The notes beneath the pieces were generated by a model. That model did no database searches, was not told where the DNA came from, and was given only the letters and a program-made list of their open reading frames with translations. Of a DNA stretch of 64,000 bases, positions 34,668 through 43,659 are shown in pieces (the first letter of the stretch is position 1; the number at the start of each line of letters is the position of its first letter). This DNA is from Roseiarcus sp963730555. Its GTDB lineage: Bacteria; Pseudomonadota; Alphaproteobacteria; Rhizobiales; Beijerinckiaceae. A program made the position numbers and the translations under genes. The DNA lies in NCBI GenBank assembly GCA_963730555.1, contig CAVSSS010000013.1, forward strand, positions 62,001 to 126,000, read 5' to 3'.

Positions 34668-36101
34668 TTAAACCTCACTCGCGCTCGCGCGGCCCACGCG
34701 ATCGAGCCGCGCTCTTTCGCTGGCGACCGTCCGCTCGCGCAAGGAATTGTAGATCGGCGGATCCTTGACGAGCGTGGGCGCGAGCATCGCCATCGCGCAG
34801 GCGCCGAGCATCGGGAGCAGCATGGTGACGTCGGCCGTCATTTCGGTTGCGAGCACGATGCCGGTTAAGGGCGCGCGCACGATTCCGGTGAAGAGAGCGG
34901 CCATTCCCACAACCGCAAATCCTTCCGGCTGAACATCGAGGCCCGGAAATGCGAGCCGACAGGCCAATCCGAAGAACAATCCAAACTGCGCCCCGAGCGT
35001 GAGCAGGGGAGCAAACAGTCCGCCCGGGGTTCCGGCCGAATAGGAGAGCGCCCCGAGCGCGAACCTGATGAGAAAAATGAGCGGCAGCATGTCGAGCGTT
35101 CCCACGCCGAGCAGCGTCCGCTGCGTGATTGGATCGCCGCCGCCAACGAGACCGGGAAGGAACCAGGCCAGCGTTCCGACCGCAGCGCCGATCAGCGCCG
35201 CGCGCGCCTCCGCCGGCAACGGGCGCAGGCGATCGATCGTCGCCATCGTTCGCAAAAGCGTGCGATTGTAGATGACCGCGACAACGCCGGCCAACGCCCC
35301 GAGAACAAAGAAGAGCGGCCGTATCGCCAAGCCTGGCGCGATCAGCGCGCCTACGTGGAAGTCCGGGGCTTCGCCCAGCATCGCGCGGGAGACCGAGATT
35401 GCGCTGGCAGAGGCGCTGAGCGCGGCGATCGCAATCCGCAATTCGAACCGCCGCACCAATTCCTCGAGCACGAAGATGGCTCCGGCGATCGGCGCGTTGA
35501 ACGCGGTGGCGAGGCCCGCTCCGGCGCCGGCGGCGAGCAACACCCGACAATCGGGCCAGTCGCGCTGAAAGATCTTGCCGACGAGATGGCCCACGGTCGC
35601 CGCCATGTGCACGCTCGGCCCCTCGCGGCCCAGCGCAAGTCCCGAACCGATCGCAAGCACGCCGCCGACGAACTTCACCGGAATGATGCGAAACCGGGCC
35701 TCCGGCAATTGCCCGGTCAAGACGGCTTCGACACGGGGTATGCCGCTGCCGACCGCCTGGGGTGAGATGCGGCGCACCAGGAACGCCGCCGCCGCAGCCG
35801 CCGCGGCGCAGCCCACGATCACGAGCCAAATCTCCTTGGGCCCTTGCGCGTGCGCCCGGACGATGAGCGCGTCGCGCCATCGATCCGCCGCATCGAGCAG
35901 GAGCATGAAGAGGGCGACGCCGGCGCCGGAAATCGCGCCCACGATGAGCGCGAGAACCGTCAGGAGCGCGAGGCTGCCGCCCTCGCCTTCCGGTTCGCCC
36001 GCACCTCTCAGTTCCGCAATCATTCGCGCAGCCGGACTTCCCCTGCCAGGTGGTGAAAAAGAGGTGGTCGAAACCGCCAGCCCGTCACCCGCAGGCGGCA
36101 T
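34668..36101 (-). CDS. ClC-family chloride channel/antiporter
   Basis: A 477-residue polytopic protein from ATG 36101. The three chloride-filter motifs are present: GSGIPRVEA, GREGPSVHMA (with the gating Glu) and GGLFAPLLTLG. A Glu pair in IFVLEELVRRFEL matches the internal proton glutamate of H+/Cl- exchangers, favouring antiport over channel activity. An internal TGIVRAPLTGIVLATEMT segment is also family-typical. No CBS domains follow. The start is uncertain: ATG 36023 (MIAELRG) is possible, and the frame extends into the upstream yciB gene, which I discount. Confidence 0.88.
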   Translation of the reverse strand: MPPAGDGLAVSTTSFSPPGRGSPAARMIAELRGAGEPEGEGGSLALLTVLALIVGAISGAGVALFMLLLDAADRWRDALIVRAHAQGPKEIWLVIVGCAAAAAAAAFLVRRISPQAVGSGIPRVEAVLTGQLPEARFRIIPVKFVGGVLAIGSGLALGREGPSVHMAATVGHLVGKIFQRDWPDCRVLLAAGAGAGLATAFNAPIAGAIFVLEELVRRFELRIAIAALSASASAISVSRAMLGEAPDFHVGALIAPGLAIRPLFFVLGALAGVVAVIYNRTLLRTMATIDRLRPLPAEARAALIGAAVGTLAWFLPGLVGGGDPITQRTLLGVGTLDMLPLIFLIRFALGALSYSAGTPGGLFAPLLTLGAQFGLFFGLACRLAFPGLDVQPEGFAVVGMAALFTGIVRAPLTGIVLATEMTADVTMLLPMLGACAMAMLAPTLVKDPPIYNSLRERTVASERARLDRVGRASASEV

Positions 36102-36121
36102 GGCGGCTTTGAGCGCCGACC

Positions 36122-36745
36122 TTAAAGCTCGTCGCTCGGCCCCTCGTCCTTGGTCTCGTATTTCATGATGAGAGGCGCCTGGGCGAGCGCGAACAGAAGG
36201 GTGAGCGGCAGGAAGCCGAAGGTCTTGAGCTTGACCCAGAGGTCGGTCGTTTGCGTGCGCCAGACGATCTCGTTGAGGATTGCGAGGCCGAGGAAGAAGA
36301 ACGCCCAGCGCCAGCTGAGCTTGCGCCACCCTTCTTCGGTGACGTGCAGCGCGCCGTCGAACAGGATTTTGAGGAGCGGCTTCTTGAGCCAGAGGCCGAC
36401 GAACAAAGCCGCGCCGAACAGAATGTAGAGCGCGGTCGGCTTGATCTTGATGAGGGTCTCGTCGTGAAAGATGAGGGTGAGCGAGCCGAAAATGAGGACG
36501 ATCACCGCGGTCACGAGCGGCATGATCGGAATGCGCCTGAGCATCGCATAGGAGACGCCGAGCGTGACGAGGACGCCCGCCATCAGGATGCCGGTCGCGG
36601 CGAAGATGCCGACCCGCGAATAGACGATGAAGAAGAGCGCCAACGGCCCGAGTTCGAGCGCGAACTTGAGCATCGGATTGAGCGCCTTTCGCGGCGGCGC
36701 AGGGACGATTTCGGTCACCGGCGTTCTACTCGTAGGCGCCGTCAT
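36122..36745 (-). CDS. yciB: inner membrane-spanning protein YciB / septation protein A
   Basis: A 207-residue protein with five or six membrane helices. ALELGPLALFFIVYSRVGIFAATGILM at the start, PTALYILFGAALFVGLWLKKPLLKILF in the middle and EEGWRKLSWRWAFFFLGLAILNEIVWR are the conserved YciB (IspZ) signatures. The family affects envelope integrity and intracellular septation. It is translationally coupled to ftsY by a 4-bp overlap, an arrangement I recall in other Hyphomicrobiales. Confidence 0.93.
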   Translation of the reverse strand: MTAPTSRTPVTEIVPAPPRKALNPMLKFALELGPLALFFIVYSRVGIFAATGILMAGVLVTLGVSYAMLRRIPIMPLVTAVIVLIFGSLTLIFHDETLIKIKPTALYILFGAALFVGLWLKKPLLKILFDGALHVTEEGWRKLSWRWAFFFLGLAILNEIVWRTQTTDLWVKLKTFGFLPLTLLFALAQAPLIMKYETKDEGPSDEL

Positions 36746-37839
36746 GCGGCCTCTCTGTCGATCCCGGCGATCGCATCGGCGAAGTCGCGCGCGGTGAAGG
36801 GCTCAAGGTCGTCGACGCTCTCGCCGACGCCAATGAAATGGACGGGCAGCGCGAATTTGTCGGCGATCGCAACCAGAATGCCGCCGCGTGCGGTGCCGTC
36901 AAGCTTGGTCATCACAAGGCCGGTGACGCCTGCGGTGCGGCCGAAAATCTCGACCTGGTTCAGCGCATTTTGCCCGACCGTGGCGTCAAGCACGAGCAGC
37001 ACAGCGTGCGGCGCGTCGGCGTCGACTTTGCGCATCACCCGGATGATTTTCTCAAGCTCGCTCATGAGTTCCGTGCGGTTCTGCAATCGCCCGGCAGTGT
37101 CCATGAGAACGACGTCGACGTTGAGCTCGCGGGCTTTTGTCAGCGCGTCGAAGGCGAGCCCCGCCGCGTCAGCGCCCTGGTCGCGCTCGACAATCGCGGA
37201 AAAGGTGCGCCGCGCCCAGATGCGCAATTGCTCGATCGCGGCGGCGCGGAAGGTATCGCCAGCCGCGAGCAGGACCGCTTTGCCTTCGCCCCTGAACTTG
37301 GCGGCGAGCTTGCCGATGGTCGTCGTCTTGCCCGAGCCGTTGACGCCAATGACCAGGATCACGAACGGGCGCTTCAGCGGGTCGATCACCAGCGGGCGCG
37401 CCACGGGATCGAGCGCGCGCTCAACTTCGTCGGCGAGGATCTGCTTCACCTCGTCTGGACTGACGCCCCGCTCGTATCGCCCGCGGCCGACGGCGTCGCG
37501 AATGCGAGACGCCGCGGGGAGGCCGAGGTCAGCCTGAATGAGAATGTCCTCCAGATCGTCGAGCGAGGCGGCGTCGAGCTTGCGCTTGGTGAAAATGTCG
37601 GTCACGCCGCGCGCGATCGTGGTTGACGAGCGCGAGAGGCCTGCCCGCAGGCGCTGGAGCCAGCTCAGCTTCGGCGCGGGCGCGGAGGGCGCCGCGGCGA
37701 GAGGGGGCGCCGCTTCAGCCGGCGGCTCGGCTTCGATCGCAGCCGGCGGGTAGATTGGCGCAGTCGCGGGCTCGGCGCCGCCGAACCACCGTCGCATGAG
37801 ATGGGGTCTACCTTTCTTTTCGTTCTCGTCCGACGCCAC
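36742..37839 (-). CDS. ftsY: signal recognition particle receptor FtsY
   Basis: A 365-residue protein: an acidic, Pro/Ala-rich N-terminal A domain (residues 1-70), the helical N domain (LSRSSTTIARGVTDIFTKRKLD), and the GTPase G domain with G1 GVNGSGKTTTIGKLA (about residue 165), LLAAGDTFRAAAIEQL, G3 DTAGR, TKLDGTARGG and the closing FIGVGESVDDLEPF. It docks ribosome-SRP complexes at the membrane. The GTG start at 37839 is preceded by AGGAGG at 5 nt, which outweighs an ATG 14 codons downstream. The pseudouridine synthase gene is divergent from it. Confidence 0.95.
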   Translation of the reverse strand: MASDENEKKGRPHLMRRWFGGAEPATAPIYPPAAIEAEPPAEAAPPLAAAPSAPAPKLSWLQRLRAGLSRSSTTIARGVTDIFTKRKLDAASLDDLEDILIQADLGLPAASRIRDAVGRGRYERGVSPDEVKQILADEVERALDPVARPLVIDPLKRPFVILVIGVNGSGKTTTIGKLAAKFRGEGKAVLLAAGDTFRAAAIEQLRIWARRTFSAIVERDQGADAAGLAFDALTKARELNVDVVLMDTAGRLQNRTELMSELEKIIRVMRKVDADAPHAVLLVLDATVGQNALNQVEIFGRTAGVTGLVMTKLDGTARGGILVAIADKFALPVHFIGVGESVDDLEPFTARDFADAIAGIDREAA

Positions 37840-37900
37840 AAAACCTCCTTTGAGCCCGACCTATGCGCGCGGGGCCGATGGTGGCATATCACTTCTCACC

Positions 37901-38593
37901 ATGACGCCGGAAGAAACGATAGCGCGGCTCATCTACCGCGACGGGATGATGCTTATCCTCAACAAGCCCGCCGGCGTCGCTGTTCACGCCGGTCCGAAAG
38001 GCGGAGCGAGCCTCGAGGACGATTTTGACGCCCTGCGCTTCGGCCTGCCGCGCAAGCCGTCGCTCGCGCACCGCCTCGACCGCGACACCGCGGGCTGCCT
38101 GGTGCTCGGGCGGCATCACAAGGCCTTAGAGAAACTAGGGCTCCTGTTCAAGCAGGGCAAGATCGCCAAAACTTATTGGGCGATTGTTGCAGGCACGCCC
38201 AAAGACGAAGAGGGCGTCATCGATCTGCCTCTCGGCCGGCTCGACGATAAGCGGGGCTGGTGGATGAAGGTCGATCCGAAGGGTCAAAAGGCGCTGACGC
38301 TATGGCGCATCATGGGACGAGGGGAATGGCGCGGCGCGCCGATCGCATGGGCGGAGCTCGCGCCGCAGACGGGGCGCACGCATCAATTGCGCGTCCATTG
38401 CGCTTCCCAGGGCTGGCCAATTCTGGGCGACGCGATCTATGGCGAGCGCGCCGACGTTCCGCTCCAATTGCTGGCGCGCAAGGTCGTCGTGCCGCTCTCG
38501 AATTCGAAGCCGCCGATCGAGGTCGAGGCGCCCGCGCCGCCCCACATGCTAGAGGCGCTCGGTGCGTGCGGGTTTGGGGAGGAAGCGTTGTAG
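37901..38593 (+). CDS. RluA-family RNA pseudouridine synthase
   Basis: A 230-residue protein. The catalytic motif is HRLDRDTAGCLVLG (about residue 50, Asp as nucleophile), and NKPAGVAVHAG, IAKTYWAIV and GRTHQLRVHCASQGWPILGD are the remaining RluA-family blocks. There is no S4 domain. It isomerises uridine in rRNA or tRNA; the exact site cannot be told. ATG 37901 begins the protein just before the catalytic domain (MTPEETIARLIYRDGMMLILNKPAG). The 61-bp gap to divergent ftsY must hold both promoters. Confidence 0.9.
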   Translation: MTPEETIARLIYRDGMMLILNKPAGVAVHAGPKGGASLEDDFDALRFGLPRKPSLAHRLDRDTAGCLVLGRHHKALEKLGLLFKQGKIAKTYWAIVAGTPKDEEGVIDLPLGRLDDKRGWWMKVDPKGQKALTLWRIMGRGEWRGAPIAWAELAPQTGRTHQLRVHCASQGWPILGDAIYGERADVPLQLLARKVVVPLSNSKPPIEVEAPAPPHMLEALGACGFGEEAL

Positions 38594-38603
38594 GCGGGTC
38601 CAT

Positions 38604-38638
38604 AGCCCGTCGAAAGACGGGCGTCCTTCCGGCCGCCC
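38604..38638. repeat. double-hairpin repeat unit, copy 2
   Basis: CCCGTC-GAAA-GACGGG followed by GCGTCCTTCCGG lies just after the pseudouridine synthase stop. It is an approximate reverse complement of the unit at 29571-29605. It may double as a 3' hairpin for the upstream gene, but no T-run follows. Confidence 0.6.
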
Positions 38639-38763
38639 TTTGGACCGCGCCGGCCGCGCTCAACGAGCGCGGCTACAATGCGGGCGCGGCTGCAATCGCA
38701 AGTGATTGTGCGCCGCAGCAGACTGTGAAAGGGTCTTCGAGCCGTCACAAACCCCCGGAAGCC

Positions 38764-41700
38764 ATGTCGATCCGAGCCGCCATCCACCATCTCACGCACT
38801 ACAAATACGACCGCGCTGTGTCCCTCGGCCCGCAGATCATCCGGCTCAGGCCCGCGCCCCACAGCCGCACCCGGGTCATCTCGCATTCGCTGAAGGTTTC
38901 GCCTGCGAACCATTTCGTGAACCACCAGCAGGATCCGTACGGCAATTGGCTCGCGCGCTACGTCTTCCCGGAACTCGTCAACGAACTGAAGATCGAAGTC
39001 GACGTCGTCGCCGACATGACGGTCTACAATCCGTTCGATTTCTTCGTCGAGGAGAGCGCCGAGACCTGGCCGTTCGAATATCCCGAGGACCTGCGCCCCG
39101 ATCTCGTCATCTACCGCACGCCCGAGCACACTGGACCTCGGCTTCAAGCCTTCTTGAGCGGGATCGATCGCACGCCCAGGCGCACGGTCGATTTCGTGGT
39201 CGACCTCAATCGCCGGCTTGCCGGCGAGGTCGCCTATGTCATCCGCATGGAGCCGGGCGTGCAGAACCCGGAGGAGACGTTCGAGCGCGGTTCGGGCTCG
39301 TGCCGCAATTCGAGCTGGCTTCTGGTGCAGATTTTCCGCCACCTCGGCTTAGCCGCACGGTTCGTGTCCGGCTATCTCATTCAGCTCAAGCCCGATCTCG
39401 TCGCGCTCGACGGGCCGCCCGGCACAGACCACGACTTCACCGATCTCCATGCCTGGGCCGAGGTCTATCTACCCGGCGCCGGCTGGATCGGGCTCGATCC
39501 GACCTCGGGCCTGCTGGCCGCGGAAAGCCACATTCCGCTGGCGGCGACGCCGCACTATCGCAACGCCGCGCCGATTTCGGGTGTCGCGAGTTTCGCCAAT
39601 GTCGATTTCAATTTCGACATGCGGGTCGAGCGCGTCTCCGAACATCCGCGCATCACCAAGCCGTTTTCCGAGGATGCCTGGAAGGCGCTCGACGCCCTCG
39701 GCGAAGAGGTCGACAAGAAACTCATTGCCGACGACGTTCGGCTGACGATGGGCGGCGAGCCGACCTTTGTCTCCATTGACGACTTTGAATCGGGCGAATG
39801 GAACGCGGACGCGGTCGGCCCGACCAAGCGCGCGCTCGCCGACCGGCTGATCCGGCGCCTTCGCGATCGTTTCGCCCCGGGCGGCTTCCTGCATTACGGC
39901 CAGGGCAAATGGTATCCGGGCGAGTCCCTGCCGCGCTGGACCTTTTCGCTCTACTGGCGGCGCGACCTGAAGCCAATCTGGCTTGACCCCGAGAGCATCG
40001 CGACGGAAGGAGAGCAAACCGGCGCCACCAACGCGCAGGCGCAGGCGCTCATCGGCGCGATCGCCTCCGAGCTTAGTGTCGCGCCCGACTATGTCGCGCC
40101 GGCCTACGAGGACCCGGCCGAGTGGCTGGTGAAAGAAGCCAACCTGCCCCCGAACGTCTCGCCGGAGAATTCCGAGCTCAAGGATCCCGAGGCGCGCCAC
40201 CGCATCGCCCGCGTGTTCTCACGCGGATTGACCGAGCCTTCCGGCTATGTGCTCCCGGTCCAGCGCTGGCAGGCGAAGGCCGAGGGGTTAGGCTGGCGCA
40301 GCGAAAAATGGAAAACCCGCCGCGGCGCCCTGCACCTCGTCCCGGGCGACAGCCCGGTCGGCTACCGTCTCCCGCTTGGCGCCCTTCCTCATGTTCCGCC
40401 CTCCTCCTTCCCCTATGTCGTTGAGGCCGACCCGACCGAGCCGCGCGGGCCTTTGCCGGACTTCCACGACGCCCGGGAGCGCGCGCAGCCGGTCGCCTCA
40501 TTCGCCGCGGCGGAAGGGGCTGCGCAGGAGCGCGTCGAGCAGAGGCTCGGGGACATCGACGGCGCCGTCCGCACTGCTGTGACTGTCGAGGCGCGCGACG
40601 GACGCCTCTGCGTCTTTCTGCCGCCGGTCGAGCGTCTCGAGGATTATCTCGAGCTGGTCGCAGCGGCCGAAGCGGCTGCGGAAAAAATCGGGCTCAAAGT
40701 GCAGATCGAGGGCTATCCGCCCCCAGTCGATCCGCGCCTCAACGTTATTCGCGTCGCGCCGGACCCGGGCGTGATCGAGGTCAACATCCACCCTGCGTCG
40801 AGCTGGCGCGAATGTGTCGCAACGACCGACGCGATCTACGTGGAGGCGCGACTGTCCCGCCTCGGCGCCGACAAGTTCATGATCGACGGCAAGCATGCGG
40901 GGACCGGCGGCGGCAATCACGTCGTGGTTGGCGGCCAGACTCCGCTCGAGAGTCCTTTCCTGCGGCGGCCCGACCTGCTCAAGAGCCTCATCATCTATTG
41001 GCTCAGGCGCCCGAGCTTGAGCTACCTCTTCTCCGGCCTGTTCATTGGTCCGACCAGCCAGGCGCCGCGCGTCGACGAAGCGCGCCACGACAGCCTTTAC
41101 GAACTGGAGATCGCGCTTAGCCAAATCCCGAAGCCCGGAGACCGCGACGCGCCGCGGCCGTGGCTGCTCGATCGCCTGTTGCGCAACCTTCTCACCGACG
41201 TCACCGGCAACACGCACCGGGCGGAAATCTGCATCGACAAGCTCTATTCGCCCGACGGGCCGACCGGCCGCCTTGGCCTCGTCGAGTTCCGGGCTTTCGA
41301 GATGCCGCCGGACGCGCGCATGAGCCTCGCTCAGCAGCTCTTGATCCGGGCGATTCTCTCCCGGCTGTGGCGCGATCCGCTGGGCGGCCCGCTGCCGCGC
41401 TGGGGCGCATCGCTGCACGACCGGTTCATGCTGCCGCATTTCGTGTGGGAGGATTTTCTCAACGTCCTCGCCGACCTCAAGGCGCATGGGCTTCCGTTCC
41501 GCTCCGACTGGTACGAGGCGCAGGCCGAGTTCCGCTTTCCATTCTGCGGCGAGGTCGAATACGAGGGCGTCCAGCTCGAGCTTCGTCAGGCGCTCGAGCC
41601 CTGGCACGTGCTGGGCGAAACCGGCGCGATCGGCGGCACCGCGCGCTATACCGACAGTTCGACCGAGCGCCTGCAGGTGAAGCTCACGACCTCCTATCCC

Positions 41701-42084
41701 GAGCGCTACATCGTCGCTTGCAACCGCCGCCGCGTTCCGTTGCAGGGAACCGCGACGAACGGCGTCGCGGTGGGCGCGGTGCGCTACAAAGCCTGGAAGC
41801 CGGCGTCGGCGATGCACCCGACCATCCCGGTCCATGCGCCTTTGGTCTTTGACATTTTCGACGCCTGGAGCGGACGCGCGCTTGGCGGCTGCGTCTATCA
41901 CGTGGCCCACCCAGGCGGCCGCAGCTACGACACCTTTCCGGTCAACAGCAATGAGGCGGAAGCGCGCCGCCTTGCGCGCTTCGAGGCGCGCGGCCATACG
42001 CCCGGCGCTTACGAACCACCGCCAGAGACGCCGCACCCGGAGTTTCCGCTGACGCTGGACCTGAGGCGGCCGGCGGGGGTGTAA
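38764..42084 (+). CDS. transglutaminase-like / DUF2126 fusion protein
   Basis: An 1106-residue cytosolic protein. Residues 1-290 are a transglutaminase-like unit with its bacterial N-terminal domain (MSIRAAIHHLTHYKYDRAVSLGPQ), the catalytic Cys in ERGSGSCRNSSWLLVQ (about residue 180) and the His in HDFTDLHAWAEVYLPG. The long C-terminal part is DUF2126, recognisable by RLTMGGEPTFVSIDD (about residue 330), QGKWYPGESLPRW and GTGGGNHVVVGG, followed by SPFLRRPDLLKSLI. Such proteins often cluster with ATP-grasp, alpha-E and a second small transglutaminase; here the small one is 8 kb away at 30635. The complex is suspected to make or process a peptide; the substrate is unknown. ATG 38764 is the family-like start. 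Confidence 0.92.
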   Translation: MSIRAAIHHLTHYKYDRAVSLGPQIIRLRPAPHSRTRVISHSLKVSPANHFVNHQQDPYGNWLARYVFPELVNELKIEVDVVADMTVYNPFDFFVEESAETWPFEYPEDLRPDLVIYRTPEHTGPRLQAFLSGIDRTPRRTVDFVVDLNRRLAGEVAYVIRMEPGVQNPEETFERGSGSCRNSSWLLVQIFRHLGLAARFVSGYLIQLKPDLVALDGPPGTDHDFTDLHAWAEVYLPGAGWIGLDPTSGLLAAESHIPLAATPHYRNAAPISGVASFANVDFNFDMRVERVSEHPRITKPFSEDAWKALDALGEEVDKKLIADDVRLTMGGEPTFVSIDDFESGEWNADAVGPTKRALADRLIRRLRDRFAPGGFLHYGQGKWYPGESLPRWTFSLYWRRDLKPIWLDPESIATEGEQTGATNAQAQALIGAIASELSVAPDYVAPAYEDPAEWLVKEANLPPNVSPENSELKDPEARHRIARVFSRGLTEPSGYVLPVQRWQAKAEGLGWRSEKWKTRRGALHLVPGDSPVGYRLPLGALPHVPPSSFPYVVEADPTEPRGPLPDFHDARERAQPVASFAAAEGAAQERVEQRLGDIDGAVRTAVTVEARDGRLCVFLPPVERLEDYLELVAAAEAAAEKIGLKVQIEGYPPPVDPRLNVIRVAPDPGVIEVNIHPASSWRECVATTDAIYVEARLSRLGADKFMIDGKHAGTGGGNHVVVGGQTPLESPFLRRPDLLKSLIIYWLRRPSLSYLFSGLFIGPTSQAPRVDEARHDSLYELEIALSQIPKPGDRDAPRPWLLDRLLRNLLTDVTGNTHRAEICIDKLYSPDGPTGRLGLVEFRAFEMPPDARMSLAQQLLIRAILSRLWRDPLGGPLPRWGASLHDRFMLPHFVWEDFLNVLADLKAHGLPFRSDWYEAQAEFRFPFCGEVEYEGVQLELRQALEPWHVLGETGAIGGTARYTDSSTERLQVKLTTSYPERYIVACNRRRVPLQGTATNGVAVGAVRYKAWKPASAMHPTIPVHAPLVFDIFDAWSGRALGGCVYHVAHPGGRSYDTFPVNSNEAEARRLARFEARGHTPGAYEPPPETPHPEFPLTLDLRRPAGV

Positions 42085-42425
42085 GCGCAAAGGCCGAATT
42101 CCCTGGTATCAGGGTAAAAAAGGGGGCTTCGCCTGATTTTTCGGCTGAACGGGGGATTTAATTAGCGTAAAATCGCCAGAATACGGATTTTTGGCGGGTG
42201 GGTCTCCCGAAACGAAAACGGTAACGCATCCATATTTATGTTATTGACGACCGCCGCCAAGGCGATCGCCTAACAAGGAAACATGCAACCATCAGTGTAA
42301 TACCAGAACGGGGGCGCGAACATACGCGGACCACTGAGGGTGATCGACACGTATTCGCTTCGTACTTGCACTAGAACCGACGCACGAGGTAGATTGATCG
42401 TTGAGAGGCCAGTTACGGCACCGCG
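42085..42425. other. left flank of AT-rich islet, no gene seen
   Basis: Base composition drops here from the GC-rich background to roughly even, with runs such as GATTTAATTAGCG and CATATTTATGTTATTG. No convincing frame appears on either strand. CCTGGTATCAGGG at about 42101 is a short palindrome just after the DUF2126 stop. The change in composition marks the probable edge of a transferred segment. Confidence 0.5.
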
Positions 42426-42851
42426 ATGACCGACGATAATCCCCCAACTCCCGAAGTTAAAGATTTTACAGAGCAGTCGGAGATTAAGAACGCCAGCGCG
42501 AGTTGGGTATCGGCGGCGTTTAGATTATTAGGCTGGCCGTTCAGAATGTTGTTTAGAGTTCTTATAATATTGATAACCGTTTTTGCTATTACAATGTTTA
42601 CTGGGTTTGTAGTTATTGTTACTTCGCTCGTTATAGAAATCTTCCTAAGTATATTCGATTTGATATTTAGATTGGAATTAGCTGATGATTTAAATAGCTG
42701 GGCGCAACGACTATACGAATACTGGCTTGGTCTAATACAACAGATCGCAACCGATGTTTGGTCGCGGTTGTGGCGTGGTCTAACAGTTCCGGATGGACTG
42801 CTCTACTTATCAAGCTCAGCGAAGAAGTTTCTAAATTCGGCACCGAACTAA
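42426..42851 (+). CDS. small membrane protein in AT-rich islet, unknown
   Basis: A 141-residue protein with a polar N-terminus (MTDDNPPTPEVKDFTEQSE), two adjoining hydrophobic stretches (FRMLFRVLIILITVFAITMF and TGFVVIVTSLVIEIFLSIFD) and an aromatic, amphipathic C-terminal part (WAQRLYEYWLGLIQQIATDVW). I recognise no family. Codon use is strongly A/T-rich, unlike neighbouring genes. A shifted frame (42790-42915) overlapping its 3' end encodes another hydrophobic helix (SIILLVLFISCGTVIYH) that would link it to the next gene, so the two may be pieces of one protein of about 287 residues. Confidence 0.5.
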   Translation: MTDDNPPTPEVKDFTEQSEIKNASASWVSAAFRLLGWPFRMLFRVLIILITVFAITMFTGFVVIVTSLVIEIFLSIFDLIFRLELADDLNSWAQRLYEYWLGLIQQIATDVWSRLWRGLTVPDGLLYLSSSAKKFLNSAPN

Positions 42852-42914
42852 CTAGGTCAATAATTCTTTTAGTATTATTCATTTCCTGTGGCACTGTAAT
42901 CTACCATCAGCGTC

Positions 42915-43289
42915 TTGTCCGAAGAGTGGAATTATGCAATCATCGAGATTTTAGTGGCTATAGTGGCAATGTGGATCGCAATTAACGGAATGTCAGGCGG
43001 TAATTTTAGTCTTCCGTATTTTATATCTCTGTTCTCCGGCTTTTATATAATGGTGAGAGGTCTACAAAATCTTGATGACGGTTTGAAAGAGAGAAGGGAA
43101 ATGGAACTTGCAAATGGAATAGTTGACGGCCCGGCTCATGGGTGGGTCGACTTATGGGAAGCATTGTTCTATGGCTCTTACGGAACGAAAAGACTCGAAG
43201 TGCGGTTAAAGGCCAGTATCACCGCCATGGAGAAGACCTCACTAAAGAAGATCGCCACACTATTGAAATCTATTTTAGAAGAAAATTAA
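42915..43289 (+). CDS. small membrane protein in AT-rich islet, unknown
   Basis: A 124-residue reading from TTG 42915, which has no clear ribosome binding site. It has two membrane helices (IIEILVAIVAMWIAINGM and LPYFISLFSGFYIMVRGL) and a cytosolic tail with charged helices (LDDGLKERREMELANGIVDG, TAMEKTSLKKIATLLKSILEEN). I recognise no family. The frame is in phase with the previous gene, and an intervening frame carries a further helix, so one -1 and one +1 shift would fuse all into a single membrane protein. Its A/T-rich codons agree with recent transfer. Confidence 0.45.
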   Translation: MSEEWNYAIIEILVAIVAMWIAINGMSGGNFSLPYFISLFSGFYIMVRGLQNLDDGLKERREMELANGIVDGPAHGWVDLWEALFYGSYGTKRLEVRLKASITAMEKTSLKKIATLLKSILEEN

Positions 43290-43659
43290 AAAACGTGGCT
43301 TCTTAAGACAGTTATAGCGCAGTGCATGGTTGTAGTACGACCGGAGAATGCTTGTCAGGTGTCGACATGGTAGAAGGTATATCTGGTCCTTAAGCATATC
43401 ACTTAGCGTAATAAAAAAATATTGTACTTGCATATGTACTCGTAATTTTATTACGGTACGCTAAGTACGCGAAATATATAATTATCTGATCTGATAGTAT
43501 AATTACGCGTACTTGACACAACAGCGGGTGAGCGAAGCTCAAGGGAAACGGAGAGAGCCGCGACTCCCGAACAACTCGGAAATGGCGCCGCAAGCAGTTG
43601 CAATTGCTCAAAATGGGCTCGGAAATGGCGGGCGCTCCGGCTCGCTCTCGACAGCCCTT
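43290..43659. other. AT-rich non-coding right flank of islet
   Basis: About 370 bp without a plausible gene. Up to about 43510 it is very AT-rich and full of short palindromes (GTACTTGCATATGTAC, CGTAATTTTATTACG and a long inverted repeat at 43402-43465). After 43520 composition returns to the GC-rich background. This sharp border fits the right boundary of an insertion, but no integrase, transposase or target-site duplication is visible. Confidence 0.5.
43402..43465. repeat. long imperfect inverted repeat
   Basis: CTTAGCGTAATAAAA (43402-43416) faces TTTTATTACG-GTAC-GCTAAG (43446-43465), that is, 15-bp arms with a short insertion in the right arm. A smaller hairpin CGTAATTTTATTACG is nested at 43441-43455. 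It could be a recombination site, a terminator for the islet genes, or a protein-binding site. Confidence 0.55.

Noticed and set aside
36251..37537. 428-codon open frame on the plus strand
   Set aside because: Antisense to yciB and ftsY, which carry full signature motifs.
40498..42090. 530-codon open frame on the minus strand
   Set aside because: Antisense to the DUF2126 part of the transglutaminase fusion.
43399..43611. 70-codon minus-strand frame in the AT-rich flank
   Set aside because: It crosses the palindromes and the composition border, with no ribosome binding site or protein-like pattern.
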